Assembly (NCBI GenBank): GCA_020860515.1
Contig: JAJBUG010000062.1
Span: 1 to 41,847 of the forward strand
From: Bacteroidales bacterium
GTDB lineage: Bacteria > Bacteroidota > Bacteroidia > Bacteroidales > Muribaculaceae
DNA: 41,847 nucleotides
Direction: 5' to 3'
The notes under the pieces were generated by a model. The model saw only the letters and a program-made list of their open reading frames with translations. It did no database searches and had not been told where the DNA came from. This document shows, piece by piece, positions 7,208 to 12,918 of the stretch. The first letter of the stretch is position 1, and each line of letters opens with the position of its first letter. A program made the translations under genes and the position numbers.

Positions 7208-7217
7208 TCGGAGGCTT
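7075..7217 (-). other. Two consecutive stem-loops, candidate structured leader RNA
   Basis: Two separate perfect inverted repeats lie head to tail. The first pairs AATCTCCGAG (7075-7084) with CTCGGAGATT (7114-7123). The second pairs AAGCCTCCGAAT (7156-7167) with ATTCGGAGGCTT (7206-7217) and has a small inner hairpin around AGGGGTTTTGCCCT. They lie upstream of the Cro-like HTH gene in the direction of transcription. This could be a structured leader, a processing site or a small RNA; no known RNA family is recognised. Confidence 0.3.
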
Positions 7218-7232
7218 GGCCGTAGGAAGCCT

Positions 7233-7472
7233 TTATCTCAAAAGTATCAAGTCCATATCGACCGCCAGTCCCTCAGCCTTTTCGTGGATTTCGCCTATCT
7301 TGGCGTATATGCTTTCGTCCTTGCGGTCGTTGAGGTCGAATCCGTTCCATTCGCCGCCTGGCCCGTCGTAGGTGTCGTGCGTCATTTCGCCCATCAGCTC
7401 ATCGAGCAGGTTGTAGGCCTGGTTGAGGCAACTTTGTATTTCGCCAATCTTGTCTATCTGCTGTTGTGTCAT
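7233..7472 (-). CDS. Hypothetical acidic phage protein
   Basis: A 79-residue protein, MTQQQIDKIGEIQSCLNQAY, with two amphipathic helices separated by a glycine-rich loop (DGPGGEWNGFDLND). It is soluble and acidic. It is the second gene of the leftward operon, probably translated after the 7399-7734 gene, with which it overlaps. The family is not recognised. Confidence 0.55.
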   Translation of the reverse strand: MTQQQIDKIGEIQSCLNQAYNLLDELMGEMTHDTYDGPGGEWNGFDLNDRKDESIYAKIGEIHEKAEGLAVDMDLILLR

Positions 7473-7734
7473 ATCGGTTGGTGTTGAGGGTTGAACTTAT
7501 GCTGGGATTGTCGAGATGTACCATTCGGTGGTGTGGATTCCCCCACTCTCCGAAGTAATGCTCGATGAACCAGCCGAGGTTGCGGCGCTCGATTGACACG
7601 TGCTGGTCTTTCTTGCAGGTGCGCATCCAGCGGTTGAACCACTTTTCGATTTCGCGCTTGGTGGTTGCGGTCTGGAACACCGACTTCTCACCGTCCTGCT
7701 CCTTGATGATTGCGTATTTGAAATTTCGTGCCAT
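7399..7734 (-). CDS. Hypothetical phage protein, first gene of the leftward operon
   Basis: The ATG at 7734 gives MARNFKYAIIKEQDGEKSVF, followed by a helical basic stretch (KREIEKWFNRWMRTCKKD) and ERRNLGWFIEHYFGEWGNPH. An in-frame ATG at 7830 exists but would start inside the operator region. The last 25 residues overlap the next gene by 74 bp, so the true C-terminus deserves caution. As the gene nearest the divergent operator, it is likely the first transcribed early gene, possibly repressed in the lysogen. Confidence 0.5.
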   Translation of the reverse strand: MARNFKYAIIKEQDGEKSVFQTATTKREIEKWFNRWMRTCKKDQHVSIERRNLGWFIEHYFGEWGNPHHRMVHLDNPSISSTLNTNRYDTTADRQDWRNTKLPQPGLQPAR

Positions 7735-7819
7735 AATTTTGTAGATTTGGAAATTTGTTGTTATTTTTGCGATTAATTTTATTATTGTGTCAATTGGTTT
7801 TTCTGATTGACACCACAAA

Positions 7820-7859
7820 ATTACAAACAATATTTGTAATTACAAAATAAAGTTTGTAA
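7820..7859. promoter_or_regulatory. Repressor operator region: two TTACAAA/TTTGTAA dyads
   Basis: Between the divergent leftward operon and the repressor gene lie two near-contiguous inverted repeats. The first is ATTACAAA-5 nt-TTTGTAAT (7820-7840) and the second TTACAAA-6 nt-TTTGTAA (7840-7859). A further half-site TTTGTAAT occurs at 7885-7892, directly before the repressor ATG. Repeated dyads of identical half-sites between repressor and early operon are the standard layout of CI-type operators. Confidence 0.7.
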
Positions 7860-7894
7860 ATTTAACAAATTTTAATACTTGATATTTGTAATCT

Positions 7895-8572
7895 ATGGAT
7901 AAAGACAGATTGATAAAGGCTTACAACTATCTGCGCAGCAAAGGATTGGTGCACACGCAGAAAGAACTTGCCGAACTGCTGGGTAAAGACAAAGCCACTA
8001 TAAGCCTTGCTTTCAAGGGCGATGAAAGATACCTCACAAAGGGATTCGCCAAAGACTTCTGCCGCACCTTTACAAACATTAGTTTGGAATGGCTCGCCAC
8101 TGGCGATGGCACAATGCTGGTCAGCGTTGATGCACCAAAAGAAGATGACGGAACAGAATACAGAATGATACCGATAGTCCACATTGACAGCGTAGGCGGA
8201 ATGTACTCTGAAAATTCGGAACTCGCTCCCGAATACACCGAAAGGCTGATACCGATGACTGACGCTCGGCAAGGCGACTTGGCAATCTATCAAAGTGGAG
8301 ATTCAATGTCGCCATCAATTCCCAGCGGCTCCCTGCTACACATCAGAGAGGTAATCGGTTGGCAGGAGTATATCGGCTACGGCAACGTGTTCGTTCTCCT
8401 GCTTGACGATGGGCGCAGAATAACAAAGGAGATACAGCGCTACAATGAAGACCCCAAGAACTTCTACTGGTGCGTCTCATACAACCCTGCGGTCGCTCCA
8501 GAGGAACTGCCAAAGAAAAAGATAGAGAGAGTTTTCAAAGTGATACAAGTTCTAATCAATAAAGGCTGGTAA
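7895..8572 (+). CDS. S24-family (CI/LexA-like) phage repressor
   Basis: A 225-residue two-domain repressor. The N-terminal HTH spans about 20-45 (TQKELAELLGKDKATISLAF), followed by the LEWLATGDG segment typical of phage repressors. The C-terminal peptidase S24 domain has the catalytic serine in SGDSMSPSI (Ser137) and a candidate catalytic lysine in RRITKEI (Lys178), so RecA-stimulated self-cleavage and SOS induction are plausible. It is transcribed away from the early operon and is followed 2 bp later by a lipoprotein gene, so that gene is probably expressed in the lysogen. Its 3' end is partly duplicated at 9034-9114. Confidence 0.9.
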   Translation: MDKDRLIKAYNYLRSKGLVHTQKELAELLGKDKATISLAFKGDERYLTKGFAKDFCRTFTNISLEWLATGDGTMLVSVDAPKEDDGTEYRMIPIVHIDSVGGMYSENSELAPEYTERLIPMTDARQGDLAIYQSGDSMSPSIPSGSLLHIREVIGWQEYIGYGNVFVLLLDDGRRITKEIQRYNEDPKNFYWCVSYNPAVAPEELPKKKIERVFKVIQVLINKGW

Positions 8573-8574
8573 TT

Positions 8575-9018
8575 ATGAAAAGGTTTACATTTATTCTCAC
8601 AACAATCTTGGCTCTGTTCGTTCTTGCATCGTGCAAGCAGAAGCCACAACTTCCCGAGGATGCTTATGATAAGGCAGATTACTACCTTTCTGATATGTTC
8701 TGCGAAGTTTATACCCCAGGCTACAGCGGAACGATAGATTTGGTTATCGACACAATCATTCTTGCTCCCAAAGGGGAAGACTACGCTTACCATGCGGATT
8801 TTCACTTTCGCATCAACGGAATCAAGGAAAGACCGCTCATTACTGGCGGTGCAAAACTTGATGATGAATTTTATCCCATCAAGAATAACGAGGGTTTATA
8901 CAGAATAGGTTTTAAGGTGTACTGCGACAATCGAGGTATGCGTGGCACAGAATTGCCAAATGAATACGCTCAACCGTACATCTTTTCGAACGCCATATCT
9001 GACACATTCCAGCCATAA
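8575..9018 (+). CDS. Lipoprotein cargo gene in the repressor operon
   Basis: A 147-residue protein with a clear lipoprotein signal peptide: MKRFTFILTTILALFVLASC, with the lipobox LASC and the lipidated Cys at residue 20. The mature part is small, acidic and beta-rich, with no recognised domain. It starts 2 bp after the repressor stop, so it is most likely co-transcribed with the repressor and made by lysogens. That fits a surface-acting lysogenic-conversion or superinfection-exclusion protein (inference). A hairpin follows its stop (9028-9056). Confidence 0.75.
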   Translation: MKRFTFILTTILALFVLASCKQKPQLPEDAYDKADYYLSDMFCEVYTPGYSGTIDLVIDTIILAPKGEDYAYHADFHFRINGIKERPLITGGAKLDDEFYPIKNNEGLYRIGFKVYCDNRGMRGTELPNEYAQPYIFSNAISDTFQP

Positions 9019-9027
9019 ACAACGACA

Positions 9028-9056
9028 AGAGCCGCATCTCCGCAGGACTTGGCTCT
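9028..9056 (+). terminator. Hairpin after the lipoprotein gene
   Basis: AGAGCC (9028-9033) pairs with GGCTCT (9051-9056). The left part is nearly identical to the hairpin at 9611-9636 after the next gene (AAGAGCCGCATCT...CGCAG). There is no T-tract, so it may be an attenuating or 3'-protecting structure rather than a full terminator. Confidence 0.35.
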
Positions 9057-9114
9057 CGACATGATCAACCGAGTTTTCAAGGTCGTAGGGGTGGTGACTA
9101 ACTACGGATTCTGA
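9034..9114 (+). pseudogene. Remnant of a second S24 repressor C-terminus
   Basis: A 26-codon frame reading ASPQDLALDMINRVFKVVGV and ending VTNYGF with a stop at 9112-9114. It aligns with the last residues of the intact repressor (APEELPKKKIERVFKVIQVL, then INKGW): RVFKV is identical and most other positions are similar. It lies 12 bp before the second secreted-protein gene, at the same relative position as the real repressor before the lipoprotein gene. This marks a past recombination or duplication at the repressor 3' end. Confidence 0.75.
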
Positions 9115-9126
9115 ATTTCAAACAAT

Positions 9127-9600
9127 ATGAAAAGACTTACATTAATCCTCACGGCAATCATCATCGGCATAGCCGCCAACTGCCAAGAAATACCTTCGGC
9201 AATGGGTATCCGCATAGGAATACCCAAAGAGATGTTCATCAGCTTTTTCTCGCAGAACAACTCCACAAAGCCAACCAACTATGTGGAGGAAATAGGCGAT
9301 GAAGTCTATACATACGAGAATATTCAATTTCAAGGCTTAACATTCGATAGAGTGCGATTCTGTTTTATCAACGATAAACTCGTGGGTGCGATTTACGACA
9401 TCTATGCAAAGCCTGATGTAAGCGATAGCGAGTACATAGGCTCTATCTTGCGGATATGCGAAATGCAGTATCCGATGTCTCATTTTGAGAACGAAGATTA
9501 CGAATGGTGGAGCGTTGACGAGTATAAAGGTGTTCCCATCTTAAGAACGGACAGATATAACGACACGTACACAATCACCTACGGGCCATTCAAGGAGTAA
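9127..9600 (+). CDS. Secreted hypothetical cargo protein
   Basis: A 157-residue protein with an N-terminal signal peptide, MKRLTLILTAIIIGIAANCQ, similar in its first residues to the lipoprotein at 8575. The Cys at 19 could be a weak lipobox (AANC), so lipidation is possible. The mature part is compact and has a DYEWWSVDEYKG segment; no family is recognised. It is preceded by the repressor remnant and followed by a hairpin, so it forms the second unit of a duplicated repressor-tail plus cargo arrangement. Confidence 0.7.
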   Translation: MKRLTLILTAIIIGIAANCQEIPSAMGIRIGIPKEMFISFFSQNNSTKPTNYVEEIGDEVYTYENIQFQGLTFDRVRFCFINDKLVGAIYDIYAKPDVSDSEYIGSILRICEMQYPMSHFENEDYEWWSVDEYKGVPILRTDRYNDTYTITYGPFKE

Positions 9601-9610
9601 AACACCAAAA

Positions 9611-9636
9611 GAGCCGCATCTTCGCAGACGCGGCTC
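9611..9636 (+). terminator. Hairpin after the secreted cargo gene
   Basis: GAGCCGC (9611-9617) pairs with GCGGCTC (9630-9636) around a 12-nt loop, 11 bp after the stop codon. It is related to the hairpin at 9028. No T-tract follows, so termination efficiency is unclear. Confidence 0.4.
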
Positions 9637-9730
9637 CCCATGCATGAAAATATTAACACGTTCAACTAAATTAACCATAAAAAATGAGATTGGCAAATTT
9701 AGCGAACTTAAACCGAAAAAGCAAATCTTT

Positions 9731-10000
9731 ATGAGCCGCCGCAGAGCATACTCGCCAGAAGCCTTGGCGACAATCGGGCGGTTCTTCGACGCGCTCGACA
9801 ACTGCATCGCAATCGGCAGAATCAAGAGCGAGAGCCATTTCTGCGAATCCCACTCGATAGACCGCCGGGCATTCTACCACCAGCGCAAAGACCACGGCAG
9901 GGAATTCTTCGAGGCTGGGTGGCTCACGTTCTTGGTGCAAGAGTGCGGAGTGTCCGCCCACTGGCTTCTCACTGGCGAGGGGCTGATGTTCGAGAAATAA
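9731..10000 (+). CDS. Small regulator-like phage protein
   Basis: From ATG 9731 the protein is 89 residues: MSRRRAYSPEALATIGRFFD. It ends with FLVQECGVSAHWLLTGEGLM, in which the VSAHWLLTGEG pattern is the segment that follows the HTH in many phage XRE/CI repressors. A central SHSIDRRAFYHQRKDHG stretch could be the recognition helix. An in-frame ATG at 9644 would add 29 residues from AT-rich sequence that directly follows the hairpin; I consider this less likely. It is probably a DNA-binding regulator acting near int. A strong hairpin follows at once. Confidence 0.6.
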   Translation: MSRRRAYSPEALATIGRFFDALDNCIAIGRIKSESHFCESHSIDRRAFYHQRKDHGREFFEAGWLTFLVQECGVSAHWLLTGEGLMFEK

Positions 10001-10002
10001 AA

Positions 10003-10032
10003 AGACCCCAAGGCTCGTCAGCCGAGGGGTCT
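10003..10032. terminator. Strong hairpin between regulator and integrase genes
   Basis: AGACCCC (10003-10009) pairs with GGGGTCT (10026-10032), and inside it GGCT pairs with AGCC around a CGTC loop. An A-run precedes and TCAAACAATTG follows, so it may act mainly on leftward transcription or as a weak rightward terminator separating the repressor operon from int. Confidence 0.55.
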
Positions 10033-10121
10033 CAAACAATTGTTCAACCGATTTGGAAACAGACAAATTTTTCCAACCGATGCGCAAAGGTAGGAATTAT
10101 TTTTGAAACGAGAAAATTTCT

Positions 10122-11486
10122 ATGGCAAAAATCACAAGGTCGCTCTCGGCAAGGGAAGCAGGCGGATTGTCGGAAATCCTGCTTCGCGTCTACCTCCTGA
10201 GCCGAACGCAGGTGCGAATCAGAAGCGGAATCTTCGTTGAGCGCAGGTACTACAACGAAAAGGAAAACTCTTTCATCTACCCCAAGGCGAACCAAAGGAA
10301 ACTTCTCGCAATCCACGAGACAGAGCAGAGGCTCAAAGACCTGGAATCCCTGCTCACGATGGAAGCCCTCGCCAATCCCGATGCGGACAAAAACGCCCTA
10401 AATTCGATTGTGAGCGGCTTCCGCGGCAGAGCCAAGCAATCTGCCAGCCAATCGGCGAATCCGCAGGAGAGCGCAGGCAAGAGCGATTTTTTCGATGCTT
10501 GGGAGCGGTTTTTGCAGGTGCGCAAACTCGCACCCAAGCGAGAGGCCGTCTACCGCACTCTCGCCCGCGCACTGCACCGATATGAGATGCACCGCAGGGC
10601 CACAGCCGACAAAAAATACTCGCTCTCCTTGAAAACGCTCTCGCTTGCCGACATCTACCAGTTCGAGGAATTTTTCAGAAACGAGCATCTGTACTATGAG
10701 CGGTTTCCCAAAATCTATCTCCAGTACCCTGCCGACCTGCGGCCGCAGCACGTCAGCCACAAGCCTAACGAGAGGTCGCAAAACACCCTCACGCTGCACA
10801 TCAAGAAAATACGCGCCTTTGTCAACTGGTGCGTCCGAGAGGGATTGATGCAGTCCAGCATCTTCGACCGCTACGAGGGCGTGAAAGCCGAGAAATACGG
10901 CACTCCTTGGTATCTGACCTTGGAGGAAAGGGACAGGATAGCCGACTGCGACCTTTCCGACCGCCCAGCCCTTGCAGCGCAGAGGGACATCTTCGTGTTC
11001 CAGTGCTTGGTAGGCTGCCGACTGTCCGACCTAAAGAAATTGACAAGGGACAATATCGTTGACGGCGTGCTGGCGTACGTCCCTGCCAAGACCAGGGACA
11101 TGAGGGCAGACACGATCCGAGTTCCTCTTAACGAGAAAGCCAAGGCTCTCGTTGCCCGCTACTCCGAGGCAGACCGCAGGCTCTTCCCTTTCATCAGCGA
11201 CCAGCGTTACAACGATGCAATAAAGGAAGTGCTGGCGATTGCCGAAATCGACCGCCGAGTGCTGGTGCTGAACCCGACCACTGGCAGGGAAGAGATGCGG
11301 CCCATCTGCGAGATTGCCTCGAGCCACCTCGCAAGGCGCACGTTCATCGGCAACCTCTACAAGCGAGTGAAAGACCCATGCATCGTAGGCTCTATGAGCG
11401 GCCACGTCGAGGGGTCGAGGGCATTCGCGAGATACCGCTCCATTGACGACGATATCAAGCGAGGCTATGTGGATTTGATAAATTAG
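10122..11486 (+). CDS. int: Tyrosine recombinase (integrase)
   Basis: A 454-residue phage-type integrase of the Bacteroidetes kind. The N-terminal arm-binding region is followed by a SAM-like core-binding domain (about 120-245) and the catalytic domain. The catalytic set is visible: Arg300 (GCRLSDL), Lys323 (PAKTRD) in the beta-hairpin, His402-x-x-Arg405 (SSHLARR), His428 (SGHVEG) and the nucleophile Tyr438 (FARYRS). All key residues are present, so it should be active. It reads towards the right end of the element, placing an attachment site just downstream, but no core can be identified without the left end. Two direct copies of CGTCTGCAAA occur just after the stop. Confidence 0.92.
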   Translation: MAKITRSLSAREAGGLSEILLRVYLLSRTQVRIRSGIFVERRYYNEKENSFIYPKANQRKLLAIHETEQRLKDLESLLTMEALANPDADKNALNSIVSGFRGRAKQSASQSANPQESAGKSDFFDAWERFLQVRKLAPKREAVYRTLARALHRYEMHRRATADKKYSLSLKTLSLADIYQFEEFFRNEHLYYERFPKIYLQYPADLRPQHVSHKPNERSQNTLTLHIKKIRAFVNWCVREGLMQSSIFDRYEGVKAEKYGTPWYLTLEERDRIADCDLSDRPALAAQRDIFVFQCLVGCRLSDLKKLTRDNIVDGVLAYVPAKTRDMRADTIRVPLNEKAKALVARYSEADRRLFPFISDQRYNDAIKEVLAIAEIDRRVLVLNPTTGREEMRPICEIASSHLARRTFIGNLYKRVKDPCIVGSMSGHVEGSRAFARYRSIDDDIKRGYVDLIN

Positions 11487-11627
11487 CGTCTGCAAATCGT
11501 CTGCAAACGTGGAATCCGATGAAGCCTTATGCAACCGAAACGGAATCTTGATTGTTAGCAATCATATCATAGCGAACCATTCGGGAGTCACCGAATACCA
11601 AACCAAAATCCAAGGATTGCCCCCGCG

Positions 11628-11733
11628 GGGCTACCAATTAGAGGGTGTGGCATATTGCAATCTCGTCACGGAATCCCGGAGGGCTACCAATTAGAGGGTG
11701 TGGCATATTGCAATCTCGTCACGGAATCCCGGA
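11628..11733. repeat. Perfect 53-bp tandem duplication
   Basis: The unit at 11628-11680 (GGGCTACCAATTAGAGGGTG... to ...CACGGAATCCCGGA) is repeated exactly at 11681-11733. A more diverged partial unit may precede it (GATTGCCCCCGCGGGGCTACC at 11616-11635). The unit contains the left terminal repeat and the outer inverted repeat of the element at 11638-11888. It lies 142 bp after the integrase stop. The open frames crossing it (11509-11940) are not genes. The identity of the two copies indicates a recent event. Confidence 0.9.
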
Positions 11734-11888
11734 GGGATTCTTTCCAATAGTTATCAATATTCCCATTTTTTACACACAAAATCGGTGCCAAAGGCGCCGA
11801 TTTTGTGGTTTTTAAGAGCATTCGGTATCTATTTGAAAGAACTCCTACGGAGTTCCGTGATAAAAGTTAATTATGACACACCCTCTAA
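11638..11888. mobile_element. MITE-like nested inverted-repeat element, copy A
   Basis: The ends are a 16-bp terminal inverted repeat with one mismatch: TTAGAGGGTGTGGCAT (11638-11653, and again at 11691-11706 because of the tandem duplication) and ATGACACACCCTCTAA (11873-11888). Inside lie an outer inverted repeat (TCACGGAATCCCGGAGGGAT at 11719 against the sequence ending TCCGTGA at 11860) and a central hairpin. The central hairpin, ACAAAATCGGTGCC-AAA-GGCGCCGATTTTGT (11776-11806), is probably a bidirectional terminator. No coding capacity. A related copy lies at 12648-12794, on the other side of the rubrerythrin gene. Confidence 0.65.
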
Positions 11889-11941
11889 GTTTTTTGCAAG
11901 GAAATTAAATTTGGGAGGGGTGGCGAACTTTTTGGGATGAG

Positions 11942-11976
11942 GCATTGTTTTAGTTGCAAGATTATAAAAACAATGC
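11942..11976 (+). promoter_or_regulatory. 10-bp inverted repeat upstream of rubrerythrin
   Basis: GCATTGTTTT (11942-11951) and AAAACAATGC (11967-11976) form a perfect dyad 34 bp before the rubrerythrin ATG. It could be a regulator-binding site or an mRNA leader hairpin. It does not obviously match a PerR or OxyR box. Confidence 0.4.
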
Positions 11977-12009
11977 TTTATAGCAAATCAACACAATCAT
12001 ACGACAACC

Positions 12010-12591
12010 ATGGACAAGAAAAGCATCAAAGGCACCCAGACCGAGCATAATCTGCTTGCCTCATTCGCTGGCGAAAGCCAAGCGCGCAGTCGATACACCC
12101 TGTTTGCTCAGAAGGCCGTAGAAGAAGGCTACGAGCAAATCGCCGCAATATTCCTTGAAACAGCCGAGAACGAACTTAGCCACGCTAAGGGTTTCTTCTC
12201 ATTCCTCGAAGGTGGCACCGTAACCATCACCGCTGGTTATCCTGCTGGCGTGGTAGGCTCTACAGTTGAGAACTTGGCTGAGGCAGCCGCTGGCGAGCAC
12301 GAAGAATGGAGCGATCTCTACGAGAACTTCGCCAAAACTGCCCAGGAAGAGGGTTTCCCACAGATAGCCAACTACTTCAAGCTCGTGGCAAGCGTTGAGG
12401 TACAGCACGAGCAGCGCTATATCAAGCTGATGGAGCGCCTGCAGAATGGAATGGAGTTCCAGAGTCCCGAGCCAATCGAATGGCAGTGCCGCAAGTGCGG
12501 ATATGTTGTCACCAGCAAGGTTGCGCCCAAGCGCTGCCCAGTGTGCGGCATGGATCAGGGTTGGTTCCAGCGCAAGGAAGCCAATTTCTAA
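12010..12591 (+). CDS. rbr: Rubrerythrin
   Basis: A 193-residue protein with the classical architecture. The ferritin-like four-helix bundle has diiron ligands Glu22 (GES), Glu55-x-x-His58 (ELSH), Glu96 and Glu99 (GEHEEW), and Glu130-x-x-His133 (EVQH). The C-terminal rubredoxin domain has Cys160-x2-Cys163 (CRKC) and Cys176-x2-Cys179 (CPVC). It reduces hydrogen peroxide to water with electrons from NAD(P)H via rubredoxin-type carriers, protecting anaerobes from oxygen exposure. It appears monocistronic and is bracketed by two related inverted-repeat elements. Confidence 0.97.
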   Translation: MDKKSIKGTQTEHNLLASFAGESQARSRYTLFAQKAVEEGYEQIAAIFLETAENELSHAKGFFSFLEGGTVTITAGYPAGVVGSTVENLAEAAAGEHEEWSDLYENFAKTAQEEGFPQIANYFKLVASVEVQHEQRYIKLMERLQNGMEFQSPEPIEWQCRKCGYVVTSKVAPKRCPVCGMDQGWFQRKEANF

Positions 12592-12647
12592 CAATCACAC
12601 CTCTCTTACAAAATTCAAGAAATTGCCGGATGTTTCAAAAAGAATCC

Positions 12648-12794
12648 TCACCACGGAATCCCGGAGGGATTCTTTCTGATAGATAAAGATATTCCTATCC
12701 TCTCTACAAAATCGGTGCCAAAGGCACCGATTTTGTATTTTTTGAGAGCATGCGGGAATCTATTGGAAAGAATCCCTCCGGGATTCCGTGGTGA
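12648..12794. mobile_element. Nested inverted-repeat element, copy B
   Basis: The arms TCACCACGGAATCCCGGAGG... (12648-12682) and its inverse ending CCGTGGTGA (12760-12794) form a 35-bp inverted repeat with only two mismatches. The centre is a perfect hairpin, ACAAAATCGGTGCC-AAA-GGCACCGATTTTGT (12706-12736). Immediately right lies an 18-bp tandem repeat (GTGGTGAAAATCAATTCC and GTGGTGAAAATCAATTAT), then ATGACATATCCTCTTTG, a degraded version of copy A's right end. It occupies most of the gene-free stretch 12592-12918. Confidence 0.65.
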
Positions 12795-12918
12795 AAATCA
12801 ATTCCGTGGTGAAAATCAATTATGACATATCCTCTTTGTTTTTTGGTGGGGAAAAACAAAAAGGCAAGATAAGTGTTGAAAATAGTAAGAGAATTTACTT
12901 TTTTGACGCTTAGCAGAG

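Noticed and set aside
7927..8318. Minus-strand ORFs over the repressor gene
   Set aside because: Antisense shadows of the S24 repressor, which has the full HTH and catalytic motifs.
11487..11640. tRNA gene or tRNA 3' fragment as integration target
   Set aside because: No cloverleaf, T-loop GTTCRA pattern or CCA-type end could be found; only small hairpins are visible.
11509..11940. Two plus-strand ORFs after the integrase gene
   Set aside because: They cross a perfect 53-bp tandem repeat and inverted repeats; the peptides just reflect the repeat.
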